DNA of 64,000 nt from Pachyseris speciosa (taxonomy: Eukaryota; Cnidaria; Anthozoa; Scleractinia; Pachyseridae): NCBI GenBank assembly GCA_016490735.1, contig JAEMWC010001429.1:62001-126000 (forward strand), in the 5' to 3' direction. The notes below the pieces were generated by a model. That model saw only the letters and a list, made by a program, of their open reading frames with translations, did not search any database and was not told where the DNA came from. Position 1 is the stretch's first letter. The number at the start of each line of letters is the position of its first letter. Shown here piece by piece: positions 12,487 through 23,986 of the stretch. A program made the translations under genes and the position numbers.

Positions 12487-12606
12487 GTAAGGTTTAATTT
12501 AAGACACAGCGACCAGTCACGTAATCAAAAAATGAAAATTCATGAAACAGAGTGTGGTAGCGGTCGCCTGCGGGGGGTGGTTGGTCGCTTACGAGCGGTA
12601 AGATAG

Positions 12607-13250
12607 GTTGGACTGTATTTTGCGTTTGAGGAAACTTATTCAAAGTCTAGCCCGAGCTCCCTGTGCTTAATTGTGGCCAACGCCTCCCACAGTGTCTGCG
12701 CCCTGGATACTGCATGTTTACCCAATATTTTTGACGTCAACATGAAGAAGAATTAAGTTTGGATTTTTCGGGAAATTATTTGGGCGAAAGAATGTGCATC
12801 TCAAAGTTACACTGGCTATTGCTGGTTGCAAAACGAGGAAGTAAGTTTTCCATTTTTGTTGTCGCAATTTTTCCTTTTTCGTATAAAAGGGTGACGCATG
12901 AACATGCGTTAGAGTATACACGGCATTCATGAAAAACAGGTTTTTAGATAGATTAGTTGTAGTTAGTTTTAGCATTTTGTTTAGGATAGTTAGGGAATAT
13001 TTGCTAGCAAATAGGATTTTTAAGCTTTTCCTTGACGCTCTGTGAATTAATTACCATAGGTGTTGTGTGACAACATCCGGGTATTTGTGTAGGGTTTGAA
13101 TGTGACTTCATCAATAATAGCCCCTCTAGGGATACCAAACATTTGGGACTGAAGTGTCAATTGTCCATTGTCATTCACATGTTTCTTCACTGGGGAAAGG
13201 AGTGATTTTTCTATCAAGGTACTTTATTCTCTTAATTTCTGTTTCCTTTC
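12607..13250. other. no supported gene
   Basis: AT-rich spacer. The short minus-strand ORF at 12,718-12,975 shows no domain or splice context I can support. Confidence 0.35.
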
Positions 13251-13366
13251 ATGGCGTCCCCGCTTCCTCAAGTTCTTCTGTTAGGCCATTCTTTTGTTAA
13301 ACATTTACAGCGCGATTTACGTTCGAATTTTGACAGTCGTGCCGATGTCGATTTCAGTCTTCTCGG
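13251..13366 (+). pseudogene. SGNH/GDSL-hydrolase ORF, N-terminal part, cut by the insertion stack
   Basis: Begins MASPLPQVLLLGHSFVKHL. The LLLGHSF strand-turn matches block I of SGNH hydrolases, with the nucleophile Ser in GHS. After residue 38 the frame runs straight into the terminal repeat of the element at 13,367. The rest of the gene resumes at 55,547 after the duplicated target GTCTTCTCGG. Related stand-alone SGNH ORFs are frequent in coral repeats. I infer that this ORF belongs to a repetitive element rather than to a host gene, partly because the minisatellite and tRNA-like copies lie downstream of its second half. Confidence 0.7.
13357..13366. repeat. 10-bp target-site duplication, left copy
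   Basis: GTCTTCTCGG directly precedes the outer element and is repeated exactly at 55,537-55,546. Confidence 0.85.
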
Positions 13367-13383
13367 CGGCGTCGACAAAACCT

Positions 13384-13508
13384 GGATCGGATCGGATCGG
13401 ATCGGATCACGGATCACGGATCACGGATCACGGATCACGGATCACGGATCACGGATCGGATCGGATCACGGATCGGATCGGATTGGATCGGATCACGGAT
13501 CGGATCAC
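13384..13508. repeat. GGATCGG/ACGGATC minisatellite in the left TIR
   Basis: Runs of GGATCG pentamer/hexamer units and seven-base ACGGATC units. The corresponding place in the right TIR (about 55,493-55,520) has only a few units, so the array expanded after insertion or contracted on the right. Confidence 0.8.
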
Positions 13509-14156
13509 GAATTGGAAAAAAGTAATAAACAAAAAGTATATTGCAATGAACATTGGAGAAATGCTGACATACTGTGACATATTACGTGACATATTGGAGC
13601 TTATAATTAGGCCCTAATGAAAGTGATTTCCCGCCATGGAAAGTGATTTCCCGACATGTAGTCTCCTTCACGGCTGTCGCCATGGACGAAAGGAAGCGGA
13701 AGGGACGCATTATTTTATCATTCAGTTATAATTTCTTTTTTTAATATCATCTCACGTGTTTATCTACTTTTTCTATATTTGATATTATTTTAGCAAGGGC
13801 AAGAGAAGAGACGAAAAAGGAGGTGGGGAGTAACGTTTTTTAGATGTGACGATTAAAGTGTAGTGTACGCGAGCGATTTATTTAGTTAAATCCATGTTGG
13901 CTTCTCCTATGAACTCGCTCAACTCCTCTTACAAATCCCTTGGCTCTTTTAATAATTATATACTATAACCACTGTGACCAAAGATATGCTCGTTGATAAA
14001 TTATTTTACATGGAAAGCGACAAGTATTTTTTCAGCGGCGCGAATTCGGCGGCGGAGCTTTTAGGAAAACCCGGAGGGCTAGGCATTTTCTTAAAATGAG
14101 TTTTCTCAGTGTGTAGAATAGAGTTCGATTTATGGTCTTAAGTTTTCGAAAAAATG

Positions 14157-14162
14157 TCTTAA
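14157..14162. repeat. Polinton target-site duplication TCTTAA, left copy
   Basis: Exact match to 54,697-54,702. The right end of the Polinton lacks one terminal base relative to the left, so the boundary is certain to within one base. Confidence 0.75.
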
Positions 14163-14689
14163 AGTAGTAGGAGGTGTAGTCCACAAATAACACGTTCTAA
14201 AGCCAAGTGCAATATTCTAAAATTTGAATTATGGCGCATATTCGATAATTGAGGGTTAAAAATGCCAGAAAAACGTGAAAATCTGGTAAAAATTAGGTTA
14301 ATAAGACCTAATTTTAATCGAGATAGGGGCATGACTGTCATAAACTAACAAAATATGCGTCGTCTGTACCATTTTTTTGCAATTAGGACAAATGTGAAAA
14401 AGCAGGATTCTATTTGAAAATTACCAGATTTCTTGCTTTAAACGCTAAGATGGAAACTATACTATAAAATAGTTTATTTTTCACCAAATCAAAGCGGAAA
14501 GAATTGAGAAATTCTTTCATTTTATTGCCACAAAAAGAAATTAATGTCAAAAATTGCAACTTATTTCAAAAAAGATTCCGAGCGCTCGAAAAGATAAGCA
14601 CAAAATTGCCTATTGCTATTAGTTTTTTGCTACATGTACGAATGCTTAAATTCTCCCAATGAAGTACATATATCCGTGGAAAATAAACA

Positions 14690-15075
14690 CTGACCATGTA
14701 AATTTCCAACTTTATTCTAGAAAAAGCTCAAAATGACCATGGGAATTTCCAACGTCATTTCGGACAAACTGAGGCAAAGGCTAAGGACTTTCCAAGTATA
14801 ACAAACAATAAAAGTGACCGTGGAAATTTCCAACGTCATTTAAGAAAAAGCTCAAAATGACCATGGGAATTTCCAACGTCATCGGAGAAGCTGAGGCAAA
14901 GGCTAAGGACTTTCCAAGTAGAACAAACAATGAAAGTGACCGTGGAAATTTCCAACGTCATTTAAGAAAAAGCTTAAAATGACCATGGGAATTTCCAACG
15001 TCATCGGACAAACTGAGGCAAAGGCTAAGGACTTTCCAACTATAAGAAACAATGAAAATGACCATGGAAAAACTA
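14690..15075. repeat. element B left subterminal repeats
   Basis: At least eight copies of a roughly 25-bp motif of the form AATGACCRYGGRAATTTCCAACGTC within a larger unit of about 120 bp that recurs around 14,740, 14,850 and 14,980. Such arrays commonly bind transposase. The reverse-complement array lies near the other end. Confidence 0.8.
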
Positions 15076-15314
15076 CCAAAGTCGATTTACGATCTATACT
15101 TTTCATAGAAAATTTAAATTTCGTGGCAAATCGCAAATGAATAAATGAATACAAAATGATAATAACACTTTCCTACGTTACTAAATAAATGCAAAAATGA
15201 AATTGATTACGTTCCCGTTATAAACAAGAACTGTCAAATTACTATAGATATTTGCATTAACAAGAAAAGAATGTTCACTGATTATTGCTTGCTTGGCATC
15301 ACTCTGTGAAGTTT

Positions 15315-15659
15315 CTAATAAGTCTCGTTTAAATATTTTTGTGTCTCAAATGGCAGCTTGTTATTGCTGTCAAGCGCAAAATCCACCAACAGGACACATG
15401 GTTTTGGTAATGTGTCAGACCACACCTCTCCACTTGGAAGTTTCCAAGGCTGTCATTCTTTTCGCCATGTCCCTTTCCAATATTCAATTTGGAACGTTAT
15501 GTCGTCTACACTTTTAACTTTCCCCAATACTGGAACTTTTTTGTAGCCTTGGATGTCAACTGCTACAAAAGCGTTCTCTTTAATAGCCTCTTAATGGTTG
15601 GAAACCACGTACGCAAGAGCAGCTAAAGACCGAGGATTTCTATATGGACCAGCATGAAC
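15315..15659 (-). CDS. terminal exon of an element B gene (unknown product, broken)
   Basis: After a plausible acceptor (pyrimidine-rich, ending GCATGCAG|G at 15,660) the minus strand reads 114 codons to a TAG at 15,315-15,317 with two internal stops. The peptide looks genuinely coding, with GYKKVPVLGKV, YWKGTWRKE, EVWSDTLPKPC and LLVDFALD segments. This basic/aromatic layout is reminiscent of small beta-barrel C-terminal domains found at the ends of integrases and transposases, but I do not recognise it firmly. It probably belongs to the same minus-strand gene as the first exon at 18.6-18.96/30.66 kb. The two in-frame stops suggest decay. Confidence 0.5.
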
Positions 15660-17405
15660 CTGCATGCGAAGCAATACGAGAATCATGAGTATAGTACATC
15701 TGAAAATAGTTTTGACTACCATTCATGATCACCAGATCATATCTTATTTTTCCTATGGATGTCAGTTTAGAAGGATGTTTATAGTTCATTTATATTCTAT
15801 TCTAAATTACTATATGACTATGTGACAGGGAAAAATTACAGCCTTAGTCACACATTCATTTCGATGATAGATATTCATAGCAGCTCCAACAATCCTTCTG
15901 CTGTTACAGTTTACTATAAGATATCATTCCCAATTGCCACAAAACTGTAGTCATTACGGGTTTACGCCGGACATGTCCTGCCGGAGAAGGAATCAAGAGT
16001 GGTTTATAATTCATTTCCTGCGGTCAGAGGCTCATAGCCACTTTGCTTGAAAAAAGGTTTGCTCAGTACTTCCAATTTTAATGCCAAATTTCTTTGCCTT
16101 GTCAACAATACTAAACCCGTCCTTTTTTTCTTTCGCGTCTTAGCAAGAAACATAGCACCACGCGAAGATTGGTTTCTAAACAGCTTATCTGATACCATCT
16201 CATTCTTTTCCGCTCTTTCCAGGAAACTTTTTTGAAGTGATCAAGTGGGTGATATTCTTGTGAAAAAATTGGCATACTTCATTATCCATTTGCTTAAAGT
16301 TGGTGACGATCCAGGCAGATACACGAAAACTAAATTGCCAGCTTGACAGAAATCACTACTTGATACTTAAGCATCGAAATCTGCAAATCAGTACAAAAAT
16401 GTTACTATGAATTAATGGGTTTAGATTGAGGCGAACGGTTTTACTGTTTTAGTTTACCGTTATTAAAACGAATAATAGTGACAACTTTTTTGTCCCGGTA
16501 TACTAAATTTTGAAATGTACACTGGCTAACTGTATTTTTAGGAAACTTCTTAGTAATCTTTTAGTTAAGCACGCCTTATTTTAATCTTCTACTTGACATC
16601 TTTTCTCTTGAGTGGAACATTTACCGTATTTCTTTTTGTTGTGGTGGGGGTGGGGGGGGGGGGGGGACGCTAAATTTAGAATTTGCTCGAAACAACTTGA
16701 AACACGTCTCGAAGAGCTAGTTACCCTTCCCATGATTTTTAATAATGAATGAAATAGGTACTAAACAGTTTCCTTGATTAACTTTCATTCGTTTCCTCAA
16801 ATGTCAAGTTCCTTTTAATCTTCCTGGCCTTATTTACAGTTAAATTTTCGTTCTGGAGTGCGCAAGCGTATGGTCCGTGTGGTGTTCCCTGTCAAAAGTC
16901 AAGTTGACCACTCGACATTCAACTGTAGCACTCAACATTCATCACCTTTTTTTTGTTTCAACTTTCAACATGAGCACGCAACGGTCAAGTTAATCACGCA
17001 ACGCAACACGCAACATTCAATTTAAGCACGCAACAGGGAACTTGAGCAGCCAACTTTCAACTTGGGAAATCAAACTCCAGTTTTTTCATTGCTCAGCGCT
17101 TTGCATGTAGTGTTTTGAAACCTATGTTCAATTTGTCAACCGCGGAGTCGAAACGACATTCAACTCTGATGTACATGTAGAGTGCACGAGAAACAACTGC
17201 ACGTATGACTTCTCCAATGCCAGATAACCAGACAAAACCGAAAATGCAAGGCCACTAGAATGAAATAAAAAAAACCCGATAATCAAGGAAACGAATGAAA
17301 GTTATTGACGCAACTGTTTACTCCTTCATTCAATAACGCGTTTACAAACTTGATATCGTGTCTGCCTTTCTCGCTTAGCAAATCTTAGCATCTGTGCTAT
17401 ATGGC
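15660..17405. other. part of element B; one weak minus-strand coding segment, otherwise nothing
   Basis: 16,004-16,270 on the minus strand has a lysine-rich open stretch that may be another exon, but two frames look equally plausible, so I do not call it. A poly-G tract lies at about 16,645-16,667. 16,900-17,060 contains degenerate repeats of CACGCAAC and CAACTTTCAAC phrases. No other feature is supported. Confidence 0.3.
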
Positions 17406-18575
17406 ATACATGTATGGGCTTACTATACTTTGCGAAACGAAATGGGAATCTGTAGTTTGCAAAATGAAAATAACGAATTTCAGTTTTTAAGACTAAAAGC
17501 TGAGCCAGAGAGATATGATATCACAAGTTTTGTTGCGACAGCACAAATTCACGCTTGCCGGCGCAGAATGAAAAGAGAAACACTTTCTGAACTTTGCTTT
17601 CAAAAAACTAACTCCTCAATAAACGGCGCATCATCAGTACTATTCCATAATGAAATTCACCATTTATAAAACTGAGTAGTTTGCCGTTTCAATCGACTTT
17701 GTTCGCCTTGTAGAACAAGAGATATTGTCGTGACGCCACAAATTTACGCTCGCCGGCACGTGCCAAATAAACAATTACTCTATACACTAAATGCTTGTAA
17801 AGAAATTACTCATTAATAAACGGCGCATAATAAGCACTTTTGTAACGAAATTCACCGTTTAAGACAGAGTAATTTGCCATTTCAATCTCTCTGTGCGCCA
17901 TGTAGAGCCAGAGATATCAATGTCTCAACTAAAACTCTTTTGTTCCGTGATCTTTCATGACCTTTCATTTATCAGGCTTTATATATGTCAACGGTTGTAT
18001 TTGAGACGCGCAAAAGCTAGAGAGAACAAAAACAAAACATCGAGCTCTCTTTAGCGTCTTTCGAGTTTCGTTCATCAGAAACTGTGGAGCGTTGGGAATA
18101 TAATCAAAAGGTTTAGAATATCGCCCAACCATTTTCTGATTTTCCATGATTTTCAAGCACCGCAATCATGAATGCATGTATGTCAGGCCACGTGTCTGTA
18201 AAAATTACATCAATCGGCGGTTCGAAATATGAACTAACTCTTCTCGCAAATATCGTTTTTATTTAGCTGGCATGTGTTCTGTGCCCGCAAATTGCAAAGC
18301 TTCAAAACTCAGTAAACGGGCAGAATACCTAGAATCGACAAGGCAGGGAAGAAGAAACCCTTTCTATTAAATGCGTTCCAGTCAAAAAAAAAAAAAAAAA
18401 AAATGAGCGCTTTCAATCTGCGTGCTGGTGGACACTTTGTTGACATCTTTACAAGTCGCAAACTACAGATTTTAATTTCGCAAACTACAGATTTCCATTT
18501 CGCAAACTACAGATTTTCATTTCGATTTGTTTCGGTCTATTTCGTTCCGCAAAGTACAGTAAGCATACATGTATC
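17406..18575. mobile_element. foldback element, about 1.17 kb
   Basis: The left arm (ATACATGTATGGGCTTACTATACTTTGCG..AATCTGTAGTTTGC, 17,406-17,480) is found inverted at 18,455-18,575, where the CGCAAACTACAGATTT phrase is repeated three times. The interior has no convincing gene. Confidence 0.6.
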
Positions 18576-18602
18576 TTAAATGGCTATCAAAGTGCAACTT
18601 AC

Positions 18603-18956
18603 TTGTCGATAATAAGATTTGGTCTTCATCTTCTGAACCTATCAATGGAATACATCCCATGTCGTCTGCTGTTTCAAACGGCTCATGGCAACTATTGAGC
18701 CTAGTAAAAGAACTGCTTTCTTTTCCATCTGAGAAACAATACGGCTCCGCAAACAGGTCGCTGGTGTTCTGTTCTTCAGTATCTCGATCAAAAAGATCGC
18801 TTGTCGCTGGACTACTAAAGCTTGCCGTCTTCTACTTCGTTACTTGCTTCTTCATTGACATTGGAATTATAAGATCACATGTGACAGGGCTGTTCGATAA
18901 TTCTGTGCGGGAAGTCTTTTCAAATTCTCCTTCTGAGATATTACAGACCTTTCTTT
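18603..18956 (-). pseudogene. element B gene, main part of first exon, split by the CACTA-like insertion
   Basis: The exon starts at an ATG at 30,665 (minus strand), runs 13 nt to the insertion boundary and resumes here after the 3-bp duplicated target. It ends at a good donor (ACAA|GTAAGT, phase 1). The peptide starts MEAKRKVCNISEGEFEK and is acidic/Ser-rich (DLFDRDTEEQNTSDLFAEP, GSEDEDQILL), like the disordered N-terminal region of many transposase or chromatin proteins. One in-frame TAG lies near 18,833. Opposite-strand ORF 18,569-19,012 is a shadow. No domain was recognised. Confidence 0.55.
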
Positions 18957-18969
18957 CACTGGAAAAATT

Positions 18970-20265
18970 GAAAATTTCCATAGTATGTAAAAAACATGTA
19001 AATAACATGTAAATGATCAGAAAGATACTGTAAATGAATATTTACATGATTTTTACCCATTTACATGTTCTGACAAATCCTGTAAAAAACATGTAAATAA
19101 TTCAGGTGAAACATGTAAATTATGGAAAAGATCCTGTAAATTTCTCAGCCCAGGGACACAAGACCATGTAAATAGCATGTAAATGAAATAAAGAATCCTG
19201 TAAATAGCATGTAAATCCAGTAAGGGAACCTGTAAGTATCATGTAAATCGAATTAAGGAGCCTGTAAATATCATGCAAATCGAATGAGGGGTCTGTAAAT
19301 ATCATGTAAATGGAAAAAGGGAGCCTGTAAATATCATGTAAATCGTATAAAGGAGCCTCTAAATATCATGTAAATCGAATAAAGGAGCCTGTAAATATCA
19401 TGTAAATGGAAAAAGGGAGCCTGTAAATATCATGTAAATGGAAAAAGGGAGCCTGTAAATATCATGTAAATCGAATAAAGAAGCCTGTAAATATCATGTA
19501 AATCGAATAAAGGAGCCTGTAAATAACATGTAAATCGAATAAGGGAGCCTGTAAATATCATGTAAATGGAAAAAGGGAGCCTAGAAAAATCATGTAAATC
19601 GAATAAAGGAGCCTGTAAATAACATGTAAATCGAATAAGGGAGCCTGTAAATATCATGTAAATGGAAAAAGGGAGCCTGCAAAAATCACGTAAATCGAAT
19701 AAAGGAACCTGTAAATATCATGTAAATCGAATAAAGGAGCCTGGAAATATCATGTAAATCGAATAAAGGAGCCTGTAAAAATCATGTAGATTGAATAAAG
19801 GAGCCTGTAAATGACATGTAAATCGAATAAGGGAGCCTTTAAATATCATGTAAATGCAAAAAGAGAGCCTGTAAATATCACGTAAATCGAATAAAGGAGC
19901 CTGTAAATAACACGTAAATCGAATAAGGGAGCCTGTAAATATCATGTAAATGCAAAAAAGAGAGCCTGTAAATATCACGTAAATCGACTAAAGGAGCCTG
20001 TAAATATCATGTAAATCGAATAAAGGAGCCTGTAAATATCATGTAAATCGAATAAGGGGGCCTGTAAATATCATGTAAATCGAATAAAGGAGCCTGTAAA
20101 AGTCATGTAAATGGAATAAGGGGGCCTGTAAATATCACGTAAATCGAATAAGGTAACCTGTAAATATCACGTAAATGGAATAAGGGAGCCTGTAAATATC
20201 ATATAAATTGAATCAGGGAATCCTGCAAAAATCACGTAAATCAAGTAAAAGAGCCTTTAAAAAGC
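18970..20265. repeat. left subterminal tandem array of the CACTA-like element
   Basis: Around 35 units of roughly 33-35 bp with the pattern GAGCCTGTAAATATCATGTAAATC and a short variable link. The first part (to about 19,150) has ATGTAAAT motifs in looser spacing. Open minus-strand frames through it (for example 19,430-19,978) just translate the repeat. Confidence 0.9.
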
Positions 20266-21360
20266 TGCTTTATAAATTGTTTTATTGTAATTCCATTGAT
20301 CATAATGTAACACCCTTTTCAATCATTTACGACTCTAAGATTTCTGTCTGTCATTGGAAATATAACCTTAATTTCTGCCTGTGACAACTTAAACCATAAA
20401 TATTCATTCTGTTAATGTTTTACAGGAGACCACTCCTTACATTCACTCTACCATACTATATGAACAAAGTGCATGCAGATTTTAGGAATCCTGAATTCCA
20501 ATTTCTCCGCCGACAAATATTAAAAAGGTTTGACTGTTGTCACAAATAAATGTCCAGTTTCATCAAATATTTTTAACTTCTGCATCCTCACAACTAATTT
20601 AATATTTTTGTAAAAAAAAAAACTATGTGACACAAGCAAAAGTTCATTGGAATTGCTACACAACTGCGAGGATCATTCTTCATTTAACAATGTTTCATTA
20701 CTAACCACATTCATGTTCAACCAGTTTCTGTGCAACACAACAGAACTGATGGTGAGGTAGTACATGTCCTTAATGCTTGCTTTAAACATGCAATACAACA
20801 TTGCTGCATAAACATAATACCTGTGTTACTTCGCCTTCATAAACTAGTCTGTTTGGCACAAATTGTGATATTATAATAATTGCCTTGTCTTCTACCATAA
20901 AAATTCCAAATGATTTACATGAGAGTGAAATAAAGTTTCATATGATTATTAATCGATTAAAATCTGTGTAAAATGCAAACTGGTATATAAAAGTATGCAT
21001 CAACTACTATTTAAGATAGGGGCCGGCGCATGGTCGCTTACGACAAACAAATCATCCATATATTTTTCCTTTTTGATGTGTTGTGCTTCCAGGAAATATG
21101 CAATCCAACCCAAAAGGGTCTGAAATTAAATTCTGATTCCTAGAGGAAGGGAATCTTAAAGACAAAATTTTTTAAGGCACAAAGCTAACCTGGGACTTCT
21201 GGAGCTGTTGGGGAATCAGGGTCCGCACCAAGGAAACCTCTTTTGGGGGATTATCGATATTTTCTGGAACAGCACATTTTATCCTTGGTTTAAATTTTTG
21301 TAACGTTTTTCAAACTAAGGAAAATAAAAGCTGTTGAAACCTCAAATTAAACCGTTGTGG
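20266..21360. other. interior of the CACTA-like element, no supported gene
   Basis: AT-rich; likely 3' flank or intron of the minus-strand gene that ends at 21,361. Nothing specific was seen. Confidence 0.35.
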
Positions 21361-21591
21361 TTACATGCACAAATTGTCGTGTGTTATCATTTCATAATCG
21401 GTTTTTCTTTTAACAATTTTGTTTTCAAGCACCTGCCCAAGAGACTGCAGGAGATCTTCTTTTCTGGAATCCCTTGATGAGGAAAGGCAAAACTGCATGC
21501 ATGTAGATTTTAGTTTCTGCATATTCGCAGAACCCACTGTTTTCGCCTTTAAGTAATGCAATCCAACAATGACTGCTTGGTCTCTTGGCAC
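21361..21591 (-). CDS. last exon of a spliced gene in the CACTA-like element
   Basis: 77 codons including the TAA at 21,361-21,363. The exon starts right after an acceptor (TTTTGTTAG|GTGCC). It joins in phase 0 with the exon at 22,161-22,235. The peptide contains VPRDQAVIVGLHYLKAK, a Ser/Arg-Lys stretch and a probable helix (LLQSLGQVLENKIVKRK). I do not recognise the family. Its position in the interior of the element suggests an element-encoded protein. Confidence 0.55.
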   Translation of the reverse strand: MPRDQAVIVGLHYLKAKTVGSANMQKLKSTCMQFCLSSSRDSRKEDLLQSLGQVLENKIVKRKTDYEMITHDNLCM

Positions 21592-22160
21592 CTAACAAAA
21601 ACAATGAAACTACTCATCAGGACGAACCTAAAAGTATTTAAGTTATTTATGTTTTATGCAGGTTTTGTATAAGCATCCATGTTAAAGCTGTATTTCACAG
21701 GTCAATTGCAAAATTCTAACCCCCTGAGGACAGGTTTTATTCTAGGAATTGACCAGTGAGGACCACAGATATTATAAAGTTCTCAAAGCAAAAAGGAGGA
21801 CTGCGTCTTACTGTTAAAGTAACAGTGAGACTTGCAGTATTATTGACACTACATAAATAATGAAGACATAACACAATCATTTCAAAAAGCAGCGTTTTCT
21901 CTCTTCAGTGGTCTTTGGAATGAGCTATGCAAGCTCTTGGGAGCAGCCACCTGTGGCTGATAATGCAACTGTTCACTTATGAACATCAGTCCCATACATG
22001 TAAGTGTCCAGCCCCAGTTAGACATGTTTTCTGCTTCTTTATAGTGTCCCATTACAAAAGCTTTGACTTTACTTAGAAATCAAGACCTCAGAGGCACCAG
22101 ACCACATACTCTATTGCAAAATATCCCCAATATATCAGTATAGTGTACAGCTGTACTTAC

Positions 22161-22235
22161 AAATCTTGAATTCAGAAGTTTCGATTCATTGGCCTGTGCA
22201 TGTTCCAACCTTTTTGTTTCATATTCAGATAATTC
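22161..22235 (-). CDS. internal exon of the same spliced gene
   Basis: 25 codons between an acceptor (CTTTAGGTTTAG|GAA) and a strong donor (TTT|GTAAGT). The reading frame (SEYETKRLEHAQANESKLL) is continuous with the next exon in phase 0, which is the main evidence. It is predicted helical, possibly coiled coil. Upstream exons were not identified with confidence. An acidic stretch at about 23,157-23,215 followed by GTAAAA is a weak candidate. Confidence 0.5.
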
Positions 22236-22306
22236 CTAAACCTAAAGAAAAGAGTTAAATTAAGGCCTGTGTTTACCATTAGTTAAATTATTTTTGTAAG
22301 TGAGTA

Positions 22307-22628
22307 CAGTCAAACCACGATTACCTGGACTCGTGGGGACTGAGCTGAATAGTCCGCATAATCAAAAATATGAATATTAATGAACCAAAACTAAAAATCA
22401 AAGCTCAGTGAAATGCATTGCAGTAATACGGTGCGCGTAAGCTCAAAACGCGTATAGATTTGTGACTTGAAGCGAAACAAATTCAGTTTGAACCAGAGTT
22501 TCAATACTTAATTAGAAGGGTAAAAGGTTTCCTGTGGATCTTAAATATGGCTAATTGATATTCATAAAAAAATCAGACCAGCTAAGTAAGTCCGGATAAT
22601 CGAGGTCCAGGTAATCGAGGTTCGACTG
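22307..22628. mobile_element. pogo/Tigger-like MITE
   Basis: CAGTCAAACCACGATTACC at the left and, inverted, CAGTCGAACCTCGATTACC at the right, flanked by TA on both sides. TIR sequence and TA duplication match the Tc1/mariner-pogo group. The interior also holds the GTCCGGATAATC repeat of these ends. Confidence 0.8.
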
Positions 22629-23337
22629 TAATCCTTAAAATGTATGCAACCAAAGCAGTTGAAAAAGAACCTTCACACAAAGTCATTTACATGTAACATT
22701 TTTAACCACTAGTTTATTATTTTAACGGTCGGGATCACTGAAGTTCGCCTATTTCATACACAGTGCAAGCATAGAATTTGTCCCCCATTGATCAGATTCT
22801 CACATTATTCATGAGGCACAACAGATTTGATTCTGTACTATGGACAATGTACCGCTGAGCAAGATTAAAATGTTCATCCAACTCTCTAAGTGGTCAGACT
22901 GGCTTACAGCATAACTGTTATTGGCACACACCTTTTTCTACCTTGACAGTAGCTTTACATGTAAATTAAGATAACAGCTACAGACGATTTCATACAGATG
23001 GAACATGTAACTAGATCTGAACAGGCATTTCTTTTTATTTTAGCAGTTGTCACTTCTACATTTCCATATGGATCTTGAAGGATTAAGCAAGTACAAGTTA
23101 TCATAAACTTACACACATACCAAGTTGCACCAATGTACAGTTTTACCTTTGAAGATTGATTTCGTTCATCCCCATCATCCAAAATTTCTGAATTATTTGA
23201 GGAGTGCCCTTATAGGCAAGATTTTTAATCTGGGCACATTAGGTACCATGATTTGCAGTTTGGAAACTCTGATTGCCACAGTGAAAAGGATGGTCATGTA
23301 AAATGTTCATGTAACATTTAAATATTAAGATTTTTAC

Positions 23338-23986
23338 AGGCTGGTTTTCACTAGCAACAGAATTGAGTTGGAGTCAGCATTGTAAGCCTTACAGTGATTA
23401 TGTCGCTTACTAGTGAAAACTAGATTTTCAAAGACGGAAGCAGGACAGGAAGAACAAACCAATCACAATGAGTGAGAAGGAGCAATTTGATAGGTTCATT
23501 CTTACACTTCTGCTTATGGCTCTGACAATCTCCATTGCAGGCTGAACATGTTGGGACAGTCAACGTGATACGAGCAAAATTCACTCCAATTACCCCCCTC
23601 CCCCCTCCCCTCCCCCCTACTAACAACGTTGAACTGGGAGCATAGGAAAGACAATAACCAAGCAGAAGAAGTGTCAATGTTCGCTGAGAGCTTGTCAACA
23701 TTGCCTGGGGGAGGTGGTGGTAGGAGGGGGGGGGGGTTAGGGTGGGTCTATGGTCATAATAATGATGCCGGGAGTAAAGGGCACCAATGAATTGTAAAGG
23801 ATTCTTAGAACTGTCCCAAGGACATCTGTCCTCCATTGTAGTTTATGCACAAATACCATAGTAAGAGGAATCAAGAAAAAGGAAACATGCTGATTCTTCC
23901 AACTCTGATTCTGCTCACCTTATAACTCTACTTATGATTCTGCTGGCAACTGCGACTCAGATTCCCTCACTAGTGATAACCAGCCT
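23338..23986. mobile_element. non-autonomous element with AGGCTGGTT ends
   Basis: AGGCTGGTTTTCACTAG at the left is matched by the inverse of CTAGTGATAACCAGCCT at the right. C-rich and G-rich tracts near 23,590 and 23,720 are inverted to each other. The 138-codon minus-strand frame inside is low complexity and unlikely to be a gene. Confidence 0.55.

Noticed and set aside
13294..13617. Extension of the SGNH ORF through the GGATC repeat
   Set aside because: The frame continues by chance into the terminal repeat of the inserted element. The true continuation lies at 55,547.
19120..19978. Minus-strand ORFs of the type MIFTGSLIRFTCYLQ
   Set aside because: They are translations of the satellite unit, with no independent coding evidence.
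18970..20265. CRISPR-like array
   Set aside because: Units are direct tandem repeats with only a few variable bases between them, not repeats with unique spacers. They sit at the end of a CACTA-like transposon in animal DNA.
23420..23836. 138-codon minus-strand ORF
   Set aside because: Lies inside a non-autonomous element and includes G-rich and C-rich tracts; composition is not protein-like.
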